From positions 1 to 21,492 of the forward strand of contig JACROM010000108.1 of assembly GCA_016214445.1 (NCBI GenBank): a DNA stretch of 21,492 nt, read 5' to 3'. The translations under genes were made by a program, and so were the position numbers. Below the pieces are notes generated by a model, which ran no database searches, was not told the DNA's origin, and was given only the letters and a program-made list of their open reading frames with translations. Position 1 is the first letter of the stretch; each line of letters starts with the position of its first letter. Below, piece after piece: positions 8,168-14,156 of this stretch. The DNA is from Microcaldota archaeon. GTDB lineage: Archaea > Micrarchaeota > Micrarchaeia > Norongarragalinales > Norongarragalinaceae.

Positions 8168-8407
8168 TTAATGGTTGGTTCCTGCAGAAGCCGGGTAAAC
8201 CCAGCCCGGGTTTACTGGTGTTTCGTCCCGCAGTTGTTTCATCATGTCCTTGACTTCTTTTGTCTGGTTCTCTATTTTCTGCGTCTGCGGCTTGAATATT
8301 GCGTCCTGCATGAAGTATGCCACCAGCGCTACGGCCATCAGCACGCCCCCTATTAGAAAAATGTATTCTATTGATGTCTGTCCTTTTCCCCTCATTTTAA
8401 TCGTCAT
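8168..8407 (-). CDS. Small type IV pilin-like protein (class III signal peptide)
   Basis: 79 residues. The N-terminus reads MRGKGQTSIEY followed by a hydrophobic helix of about 20 residues (FLIGG to YFMQD), the archaeal prepilin pattern with cleavage after KG and a Glu at +5 of the mature protein. A charged helix and a short Pro/Gly-rich tail follow. The start at 8407 is preceded at 6-nt spacing by GGTGAT, a perfect match to the archaeal anti-Shine-Dalgarno; an in-frame ATG at 8395 would give MRGKG directly. The ATGA overlap with the preceding pilin stop indicates coupled translation. Probably a pilus subunit assembled by the upstream ATPase and membrane proteins. Confidence 0.88.
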   Translation of the reverse strand: MTIKMRGKGQTSIEYIFLIGGVLMAVALVAYFMQDAIFKPQTQKIENQTKEVKDMMKQLRDETPVNPGWVYPASAGTNH

Positions 8408-8670
8408 GGCGCAATCACCTTGGTCTTCACGAAATATGCTATCAAAGTGATGAACACCACTGTTGCTGAAATCATCATCACGTATTCTATTGCGGTTTGT
8501 CCTTTTTGAGTGAGGGGGCGAGGCAAACTAAGCTTTGCGATTGTCGCCTGTCGACAATCGCTTCCAACTGCTCTCGCCAGGGGGACGCTTCCCCTGGGGA
8601 GACCGCGGCAGATCATCATCACGTACTCGATGGCTGTTTGTCCTCGTGTTTTTTGGTTTCCTTTCAACAT
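8404..8670 (-). CDS. Small type IV pilin-like protein with duplicated signal motif and internal insert
   Basis: 88 residues. The class III motif occurs twice: RGQTAIEYVMMI at residues 9-20 and KGQTAIEYVMMI at 56-67, the second followed by a normal hydrophobic helix (SATVVFITLIAYF) and a short tail. The 35 residues between (CRGLPRG to RPLTQ) are unlike pilin sequence and are encoded by hairpin-rich DNA. Without one copy plus the spacer the protein would be a normal 41-residue mini-pilin. A TTG before PRPLTQKGQ could start a separate second pilin. The ATG at 8670 follows GGAGTGA, a good ribosome binding site, and overlaps the T2SF gene stop by 7 nt. Either two pilin genes fused or a short element inserted in frame. 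Confidence 0.7.
   Translation of the reverse strand: MLKGNQKTRGQTAIEYVMMICRGLPRGSVPLARAVGSDCRQATIAKLSLPRPLTQKGQTAIEYVMMISATVVFITLIAYFVKTKVIAP
8471..8503 (-). repeat. Direct repeat, downstream copy of pilin signal motif
   Basis: 33-nt unit encoding GQTAIEYVMMI, matched by 8612-8644 with 4 differences, all at third codon positions. The copies are 141 nt (47 codons) apart, so the frame is preserved. Confidence 0.85.
8537..8561. repeat. Perfect 10-bp hairpin within the pilin insert
   Basis: Arms GCGATTGTCG and CGACAATCGC flank a 5-nt loop (CCTGT). It lies inside the spacer between the two pilin signal motifs, close to a second hairpin at 8577-8597 with 7-bp arms CCAGGGG and CCCCTGG. Confidence 0.8.
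8577..8597. repeat. Second hairpin within the pilin insert
   Basis: Arms CCAGGGG and CCCCTGG with a 7-nt loop, 15 nt from the first hairpin. Two strong hairpins in 61 nt of coding DNA are not expected for a pilin gene and mark this spacer as a likely inserted palindromic segment. Confidence 0.7.
8612..8644 (-). repeat. Direct repeat, upstream copy of pilin signal motif
   Basis: Partner of the unit at 8471-8503. The synonymous pattern of differences means the peptide, not just the DNA, has been kept. This argues against a very recent target-site duplication. Confidence 0.85.
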
Positions 8671-9587
8671 GTCACTCCGGTTCCTCCGACTATGAGCGTG
8701 CTCGCGAATTTCCCTATCTCGAATATTATCAGCGCCGCAAGAACCAGAATGGGCGCGTACATTAAAAACTTTGTGAATCGCCCCTCGCGTATGAGGCCTA
8801 TGGCTAAAACAGCTATGAGCGTCTGGGCGGCGATGAAGAGCGTCAGCACCAAATTCAGCGTGCAGAGTTCGTTGCTGGGCTGCGCGTTCGGCATCGCGGA
8901 CGCTATTCCCTGGTTTATGTAGTTGACTATGCTTATGGAGAAACCGAAGATGAACGGCGAAATTATTATGCCTGAAACGAACATGAACATGACGTGCATG
9001 GTCGTCCTGCTTCTGCGTTCCCTCTTGATGTGCAGGACGTCGCGCGCGTCTTCAGCTATGGAAAACATTATGTCCGCCAGGCCCGCGCCCGCCCTCTTAG
9101 CGTCCATCACTATCAATACCGTTCTCTCGAACAGGATGGAGCCGGACTTTTGCGCCACCTCGAACAGTACGGCGTCGAAGGACTTGCCTTCCTTGAGCTG
9201 CTTCAGCGAGCCTTTCAGGTCTTCGGTAAGCGGCCCGTAATCCGCCTGGGAAACCTCTTCGAGAGCTGTTTCGGTTGTCCCGCCGGCTTTCAGGATGAGC
9301 GCCATGTGCTTTAGGGCGTCTGGCAGGTTGGACTCTATTGCCTCTATCCTGCTCTCGCGGGCGGCTATGGGTATGGCGCCAACCATGCTAAGCACGGTAA
9401 GGAAAGCGACAACAGACACCGCCAAAGGCTGTTTGAGTGCTAACAAAACCAACAGCACAAGCAACGCTATGCAGAAGAAAATTCCCACGAACTTCCCGAA
9501 CGAGATGCCGAAGCCTGTGGCCGCGTACTGTTTTTCCAGGCCCTCGAAGAACTCCTGAAGTTTTTTCGCTATCACGCTTTCTACCAT
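8664..9587 (-). CDS. T2SF-domain pilus assembly membrane protein (TadC-like), second of pair
   Basis: 307 residues with a single type II secretion F domain. Predicted membrane helices lie at about 31-51, 54-77, 198-221, 243-267 and 275-302, with a cytoplasmic helical bundle (about 85-190) containing LPDALKHMALILKAGGTTETAL and ending in the charged HIKRERRSR turn. Such proteins form the inner-membrane platform that couples the secretion ATPase to pilin assembly. The ATG at 9587 begins MVESVIAKK; the frame is open much further upstream (to 10691) but that part runs through the neighbouring gene in another frame and lacks family character. It overlaps the upstream T2SF gene by 7 nt. The two-protein arrangement matches Tad/Epd-type systems rather than a single fused FlaJ. 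Confidence 0.9.
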   Translation of the reverse strand: MVESVIAKKLQEFFEGLEKQYAATGFGISFGKFVGIFFCIALLVLLVLLALKQPLAVSVVAFLTVLSMVGAIPIAARESRIEAIESNLPDALKHMALILKAGGTTETALEEVSQADYGPLTEDLKGSLKQLKEGKSFDAVLFEVAQKSGSILFERTVLIVMDAKRAGAGLADIMFSIAEDARDVLHIKRERRSRTTMHVMFMFVSGIIISPFIFGFSISIVNYINQGIASAMPNAQPSNELCTLNLVLTLFIAAQTLIAVLAIGLIREGRFTKFLMYAPILVLAALIIFEIGKFASTLIVGGTGVTC

Positions 9588-10642
9588 GCAGCAGGCTCCA
9601 TTTTCTTCGTAACGTAAAGTATTGCCACCATGATTCCGAGTATTCCCGCGAAGCCGAAGTATATGAACAACGGCGGTATCCCGCCCGCGAACAGCGGAAT
9701 CTGCATTATGGACGACAGGATTGCCAGCGTAACCGGCGCGACCACCCCGACCATGATGTAGATGACGTTGACGAAGTTCAGCTTCTCGGTGAAGTCGCGG
9801 ATGTTCATCCTCGACTCGAAAGAAACGTCGTCCGCTATGTCCGAAATTATCTGGGAAAGGTTGCCGCCGCTCTTGAACGACCGGAGTATCTGCGTGACCG
9901 TCCTCTTGAGGCCCTTCGAGCGCGTTCGCCGCGAGAGTTTCATCAGTGCAGCCTGCATGGTTTCGCCGCTGTTGACCTCGTTCACCACCCTCGTGAACTC
10001 TTCGCTGAGGATCCCGTAGTTTGAAGATGCTATTGACTGCATGGCCTTGTGGAAAGACACGCCTGCCTTGACCTGAGTCGATACCTGCCTCAACGCGAAA
10101 GGCAGGCTCCTGTCCACCTGTGAGGCACGCTGTCCTGAAACGCTTTTCGGGTAGGACAAGGCGACGAATGCTGCCATTATGAACGCGCATACCGCCATGA
10201 GCGGCGCGAGGATGCCGAAAAGAGCGTCCTTTGTCATGGCTGCTATCAACACGAACAGCAGGAACACGAAGATGCCTATGATCAGGGAAACCGCAGAGGC
10301 AGTCACGAGGAACGCTTCGGGTTTTATCTTCATGCCTGCTGCTTCGAGGTCCGCGCTGATGGTCTGGCCGATTGGCATGGTTGCGAACGTCTGCGCTATC
10401 GTGTTGAACAGCGAGCCGAATGAAGTGTAGAGTTTTCCTACTGTCCCGAAAACGCCTGTTGCCGGCAGGTCGACTTTTTTGAACTCTACTTTCTTGGCTT
10501 CTGCTTTCGTTGGTTCGGGCTCCTCTTTTTTCTTGAGCCTCTCTATTGCCTTCTTCAGGTCCTCGTCGCCAGTGCTTTCCTCGACCTTTTCCTCCTCCAC
10601 CAGCTCCTTTATCCTGGCGAGGGTCTTCGGGTCGACTGGCAT
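9581..10642 (-). CDS. T2SF-domain pilus assembly membrane protein (TadB-like), first of pair
   Basis: 353 residues. A charged, probably cytoplasmic N-terminal region (1-60, Glu/Lys-rich) precedes membrane helices at about 112-136, 139-163, 291-312 and 320-344. The T2SF helical bundle spans about 177-290, with DRSLPFALRQVSTQVKAGVSF and FKSGGNLSQIISDIADD typical of the family. It should pair with the next gene product to form the membrane platform driven by the adjacent ATPase. The ATG at 10642 directly abuts the TAA of the ATPase gene (zero spacing), so expression is almost certainly coupled. Confidence 0.92.
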   Translation of the reverse strand: MPVDPKTLARIKELVEEEKVEESTGDEDLKKAIERLKKKEEPEPTKAEAKKVEFKKVDLPATGVFGTVGKLYTSFGSLFNTIAQTFATMPIGQTISADLEAAGMKIKPEAFLVTASAVSLIIGIFVFLLFVLIAAMTKDALFGILAPLMAVCAFIMAAFVALSYPKSVSGQRASQVDRSLPFALRQVSTQVKAGVSFHKAMQSIASSNYGILSEEFTRVVNEVNSGETMQAALMKLSRRTRSKGLKRTVTQILRSFKSGGNLSQIISDIADDVSFESRMNIRDFTEKLNFVNVIYIMVGVVAPVTLAILSSIMQIPLFAGGIPPLFIYFGFAGILGIMVAILYVTKKMEPAAW

Positions 10643-12169
10643 TTAAACCAACAGCCTCCTCTTGTTGATGTAGTTCTGCGTTACGGAGCATACGTCGCCT
10701 ATGCTCCTCAGGCCCTTTTGTTTGAGGCTTTCGAGCATTGTTTTCCTGAGGTCGAGCTCCTTCTCTATGTCAGGAGGCGTGAGCCCTGTGAACTTGCAGA
10801 TTTCGCGTATGAAGAACGAGTCGCTGCCCGTCCTGACGAGGTTGTCGCTGACAGGGTCCCAGGAGTATAGGGTCTGCAGTTCCGGCATCTTCATGTCGTC
10901 CGACGCCACTGTTTCGGCTATCTCGGTTATCCTCCGTATGGTGCCTTTCCTGCGGTCGTGTATGCGGTTCTGCATCAGCACGAGGTTGAGAGAGGATATC
11001 ATGCTTTCAGGCACGCTGATGGGCGGCGACGTGAGGCGGACCAGGGTTTCCTTGGCGGAGTTCGCGTGTACCGTCCCCATCACTCCGCGGTGGCCCGTGT
11101 TCATTGCGGCGAACATGGTGTATCCCTCCGCTCCGCGGATTTCGCCCACTATTATCCGGTCAGGCCGCATGCGGATGGAGTTCTTCACCAGGTCGTTCAT
11201 GCTCACTTCGCCCGTCCCCTCGATGCTCGGCGGCCGTACCTCGGTCCGTATCCAGTGGTAAACCGGAATGTTCAGTTCAGCTGTGTCCTCTATGGACACT
11301 ATGCGCTCGTTGTTCGGTATGAACGAGCAGAGGGTGTTGAGGAGTGTAGTTTTTCCGCTCGCCGTCCCGCCTGCTATGAGTATGTTGGCAGGGTAAGCCC
11401 CCATGCCGTCCGTTACCATCCACAAGAACGCCGCGACCTCCGTGTTGAGCGTGCCGAAGTTGACGAGGTCTATTACGCTCAGGGGGTCCTTCTTGAATTT
11501 ACGCAGCGTGATGGTTGTTCCGTCTATTGAAATCGGGGGTATGGTGGCGTTGACGCGGGTTCCGTCCGGCAGCCTCGCGTCCAAAAGCGGGACTTGCATG
11601 TCTATTCTCCTGTTGACTGAACGCGCTATCCTGTCCGCCAGGTCCCTTATGTCCTGGTCGTCGTAGAACACGAGGTTGGTCTTCATCATCTCGTGCTTCC
11701 GGTGGTAGACGTAGACGGGCTTGTCCTTTCCTATAACCATGATTTCCTCGAGCTGGTCGTCCTGGGTGAGCGGGTCTATGATTCCATAGCCTACCATTTC
11801 CCTTACTACCGCCTTGGCGTAGAATTCCTTGGCGTTGACAGGCACCTTGAGTTCAGGAGCCTCGTCTATTATCTCCATGACCTTCTGGAAGTATTTTTTG
11901 CGCTTCTCTTCCTCGGTAAGCGCGCGCGCGTCAACTGTTATGACGTTTAAAGCTATTTCCATTAGCGCGTCTATCAGGCCCTTTTCCTCTCCCTTGTAGC
12001 GAGGAGAGGGCACCTCGTACAACAGCAGCGGCTCGTCGAGCTTCCTGTAGATCTGCACTTCCCCGTAGGAATCTATCAGGACCTTCTTCTTCAGTTCGTC
12101 TATTTTCTTGCTCGTCTCTTGTTTGACGTCGCCCTTCGCTTTCTGCATCACGGAGTCTATATATGCCAT
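10643..12169 (-). CDS. Type II/IV secretion system ATPase (TadA/VirB11-like pilus assembly motor)
   Basis: 508 residues; hexameric secretion ATPase powering pilus assembly at the cytoplasmic membrane face. The C-terminal ATPase core shows Walker A GGTASGKTT (267-275), the Asp box SIEDTAELN (292-300), Walker B RPDRIIVGEIRG (335-346) and the His box TGHRGVMGTVHAN (358-370). The N-terminal domain (about 30-230) has RIDMQVPLLDARLPDGTRVNATIPP, standard for this family. It leads an operon with two T2SF proteins and pilin-like proteins, which fits the archaeal Epd/Tad branch. A prepilin peptidase is not in the window. The ATG at 12169 is about 20-30 nt downstream of a TATA-like element, so the transcript is probably nearly leaderless. 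Confidence 0.95.
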   Translation of the reverse strand: MAYIDSVMQKAKGDVKQETSKKIDELKKKVLIDSYGEVQIYRKLDEPLLLYEVPSPRYKGEEKGLIDALMEIALNVITVDARALTEEEKRKKYFQKVMEIIDEAPELKVPVNAKEFYAKAVVREMVGYGIIDPLTQDDQLEEIMVIGKDKPVYVYHRKHEMMKTNLVFYDDQDIRDLADRIARSVNRRIDMQVPLLDARLPDGTRVNATIPPISIDGTTITLRKFKKDPLSVIDLVNFGTLNTEVAAFLWMVTDGMGAYPANILIAGGTASGKTTLLNTLCSFIPNNERIVSIEDTAELNIPVYHWIRTEVRPPSIEGTGEVSMNDLVKNSIRMRPDRIIVGEIRGAEGYTMFAAMNTGHRGVMGTVHANSAKETLVRLTSPPISVPESMISSLNLVLMQNRIHDRRKGTIRRITEIAETVASDDMKMPELQTLYSWDPVSDNLVRTGSDSFFIREICKFTGLTPPDIEKELDLRKTMLESLKQKGLRSIGDVCSVTQNYINKRRLLV

Positions 12170-12189
12170 ACGCTAAGAGAAAGGTTTAC

Positions 12190-12200
12190 TAATATTAAAA
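12190..12200 (-). promoter_or_regulatory. TATA-like box for the pilus operon
   Basis: On the minus strand TTTTAATATTA lies about 21-31 nt before the ATPase ATG at 12169, the usual distance for a leaderless archaeal transcript. It is the only AT-rich element on that side of the 102-nt divergent gap. Confidence 0.55.
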
Positions 12201-12225
12201 CCGCTCTCTGCTGCATCGGAAAGGG

Positions 12226-12234
12226 TTAAAAAAC
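12226..12234 (+). promoter_or_regulatory. Possible TATA-like box for the GTPase cluster
   Basis: TTAAAAAAC lies about 38-46 nt before the ATG at 12272, which would leave a leader of roughly 15 nt. Divergent from the pilus operon promoter. Confidence 0.4.
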
Positions 12235-12271
12235 CTCTCCGCTTAGTTTTGCGTAACAAAGTGCAACTCAC

Positions 12272-12895
12272 ATGCCGTTCCGTGCTTTACTGAATTTGAT
12301 AAAGGGCCTTTTTTCCGGCAAGAAGGCGTTCAGCCTCGGCCTGTACGGGAACGTCAATGTTGGCAAAACAACAATCGCCAACCGCATCTGCCTCGACTGG
12401 ACAGGCGCGGAGCTGGGTACGGTGAGCGAGATTCCGCACGAGACCCGTGAAGTGCAGAAAAAAGAGAAGGTAACCATCAAGGTGGACGGCACCGCGATAA
12501 CATTCAACCTGTTGGACATGCCCGGCATAGCGACCAAGGTGGACTACCGCGACTTCGTCAAGCGCGGCCTGCCTTTGGCGCAGGCGCAGAAGCGCGCGAA
12601 GGAAGCCACGAAAGGCATAATAGAGGCCATCAAGTGGCTCGAGCACGTCGACGCTGCTTTGCTTGTTATGGACGCTTGCGAGGACCCCTACACCCAGGTC
12701 AACATCACCATCCTCGGCAACCTCGAGGCGCGCAAGATTCCAGTTGTTATAGTGGCGAACAAGATAGACCGGAAGAACGCGAAGCCGGACAAGATACGAT
12801 CCGCTTTCCCGCAGCACACTGTTGTCGAGATATCCGCGTTGAAGGGAACCAACATCGAAGACTTGTACCGGGCAATAGCGAAGTACGCGAAGTGA
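12272..12895 (+). CDS. Era-like small GTPase
   Basis: 207 residues. G1 is GNVNVGKT (26-33), G3 DMPG (82-85), G4 NKID (163-166) and G5 SALKG (188-192), a complete TRAFAC-type GTPase set most like Era/Der relatives. No KH or other accessory domain follows, so it is a bare G domain with a short N-terminal amphipathic helix. Archaea encode such a GTPase beside DUF2073 and a DUF2072 Zn-ribbon protein, exactly the order seen here, which suggests a shared and still undefined role, perhaps in ribosome or RNA metabolism (inference). The stop is 7 nt before the DUF2073 start, so the genes are probably co-transcribed. Confidence 0.92.
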   Translation: MPFRALLNLIKGLFSGKKAFSLGLYGNVNVGKTTIANRICLDWTGAELGTVSEIPHETREVQKKEKVTIKVDGTAITFNLLDMPGIATKVDYRDFVKRGLPLAQAQKRAKEATKGIIEAIKWLEHVDAALLVMDACEDPYTQVNITILGNLEARKIPVVIVANKIDRKNAKPDKIRSAFPQHTVVEISALKGTNIEDLYRAIAKYAK

Positions 12896-12902
12896 AACTC
12901 AT

Positions 12903-13259
12903 ATGGGTATAGAGATACATTTTGTTTCGTCCGACGTCCTCTCCGGCCAAACCCCGAAAGAAAAGATAGGCTTCATCCTCAAGGAGATAAAGAAAACCAA
13001 AAACCGCATACTTGTGCTGGAGGGCTCGCTCACCCGCGCGGAAGAAAAGGATTTGATAGCCAAGACCATGGGCGAGGTTTCCAAGACTTTTCCCGGGCTC
13101 GAGATCGCCTCGTTGGGTGAAGGCCCCTCAGATTTCCGCGCTGAAATCGTCAAGCTGTTGGGCGGCAGGCCTGGTGGCTTGACTGTAATCGGGCCTTCCA
13201 GTTTAGTTAAACAAATCAAACGCGACCCGGATAAGTTGTCTCTTCTTGCTGGCAAGTAA
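12903..13259 (+). CDS. DUF2073 family protein
   Basis: 118 residues, with alternating strands and helices: IEIHFVSSD, a helix from KEKIGFILKEIKK, RILVLEGSLTRAEEKDLIAKTM, then LEIASLG and LTVIGPSSLVKQIKRDPDKLSLL near the end. It matches my recollection of the archaeal DUF2073 family, which is encoded next to an Era-like GTPase. No catalytic motif is visible and the biochemical function is unknown. The ATG at 12903 follows the GTPase stop by 7 nt, with GTGA nearby as a weak ribosome binding site. Confidence 0.8.
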   Translation: MGIEIHFVSSDVLSGQTPKEKIGFILKEIKKTKNRILVLEGSLTRAEEKDLIAKTMGEVSKTFPGLEIASLGEGPSDFRAEIVKLLGGRPGGLTVIGPSSLVKQIKRDPDKLSLLAGK

Positions 13260-13267
13260 CGCAACCA

Positions 13268-13275
13268 TTTTAACT
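13268..13275 (+). promoter_or_regulatory. TATA-like box before the Zn-ribbon gene
   Basis: TTTTAACT centred about 27 nt before the ATG at 13298, without an obvious ribosome binding site in between. This suggests a separate leaderless transcript for the Zn-ribbon gene and its followers within the cluster. Confidence 0.4.
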
Positions 13276-13297
13276 TCTTTTGCCCAACTGTTTCTTC

Positions 13298-13648
13298 ATG
13301 CCACACAAATGCGTCCGTTGTTCGAAAGCGTACCCGAGCCAGTCGCCGGAGCTCATGAAGGGCTGTTCCTGCGGTTCGAGAGTGTTTTTGTTCATCCGCG
13401 AAGGCGAGCAGCCGAAACAGACTCCCCAGCAGCAGAAGGAGCTGGACAAGCTGGAAGAGGACTTAGCGTTCCTGAGCAAGGACAAGCCGGTCATAGTAGA
13501 CATGGACGCAGTTGAAAACCTCCGCATCCTCGAGAAAGGCTCCTACGAGTTCGACCTCCAGTCGCTTTTGAAGGGCGAGCCGCTCGTAATAAAATCCGAC
13601 CAGGAAGTCTATTACGTCAAGCTCCCTCGGCCGAGGATGAATGAGTGA
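13298..13648 (+). CDS. Zn-ribbon protein, DUF2072 family
   Basis: 116 residues. The N-terminal ribbon carries C5-x2-C8 (CVRC) and C23-x-C25 (CSC), followed by a beta strand (RVFLFIRE), a Gln/Lys-rich linker, and a C-terminal portion with ENLRILEKGSYEFDLQSLL and EVYYVKLP. Archaeal DUF2072 proteins have this composition and sit beside the Era-like GTPase and DUF2073. The ATG at 13298 begins MPHKCVRC; an upstream in-frame TTG at 13280 is less likely because it falls in the promoter spacer. The stop overlaps the next gene by 8 nt. Function unknown; the ribbon suggests RNA or protein binding. Confidence 0.85.
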   Translation: MPHKCVRCSKAYPSQSPELMKGCSCGSRVFLFIREGEQPKQTPQQQKELDKLEEDLAFLSKDKPVIVDMDAVENLRILEKGSYEFDLQSLLKGEPLVIKSDQEVYYVKLPRPRMNE

Positions 13649-14150
13649 GTTCATGGCTACGCGTTTGTTCATAACCGGAGGAACGATTGATGGGTTCGAT
13701 TGTTCGGATCCCGGGAGTCCCTCCCTGTACGAATCCTCTCGCGTTCCGGCGCTTTTAACCCGGGCCCGTTTGAGCGGACTAATCCCCTTTGAGACAATAG
13801 TCTTCAAGGACGGCCGCAGCATTACTGAAGAGGACCGCGAGGCAATTCTTAAAAAATGCCGCGACTGCGGGGAAGACAAGATAATCATAACGCATGGAAC
13901 GTCGACATTAACGGATACCGCCAAATTTTTGGGCAGGGCGAAGCTTCCAAAAACGATAGTCTTGCTAGGCGCGGCTGTGCCGGCTGAAGAGAGGGACTCC
14001 GATGCCCTTTTCAACCTTGGCGCCGCTTTTGCGGCGGTTCAATTCCTCCGGCACGGCGTTTACATAACCATGAACGGCCGCGCCTTTCCGTGGCAAAACG
14101 TGCGCAAGAATATTAAGACCGGCATGTTCGAGGCTGAAACAGGCGAGTAG
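13641..14150 (+). CDS. Short asparaginase-domain protein
   Basis: 169 residues, corresponding only to the N-terminal domain of type I/II asparaginases. The nucleophile loop TGGTID (Thr15) is present and VYITMNGRAFPWQNVRKN near the end is typical of the short single-domain family found in bacteria and archaea. The second catalytic motif, HGTDTM in asparaginases, reads HGTSTL at 85-90, so the Asp next to the catalytic Thr is Ser88. With that change and no C-terminal domain, asparagine hydrolysis is doubtful; the substrate is unknown. The ATG at 13641 follows GAGG; an in-frame ATG at 13653 is an alternative. It overlaps the Zn-ribbon gene and lies 6 nt before the swivel-domain gene. Confidence 0.82.
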   Translation: MSEFMATRLFITGGTIDGFDCSDPGSPSLYESSRVPALLTRARLSGLIPFETIVFKDGRSITEEDREAILKKCRDCGEDKIIITHGTSTLTDTAKFLGRAKLPKTIVLLGAAVPAEERDSDALFNLGAAFAAVQFLRHGVYITMNGRAFPWQNVRKNIKTGMFEAETGE

Positions 14151-14156
14151 ATTCTA

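Noticed and set aside
8471..8644. Repeats and hairpins as a CRISPR array
   Set aside because: There are only two copies, they differ at third codon positions, and both encode a pilin signal motif in frame.
9588..10691. Extension of the second T2SF gene frame to 10691
   Set aside because: The extra residues are an off-frame shadow of the first T2SF gene. The family N-terminus begins at MVESV, with the 7-nt overlap typical of this operon.
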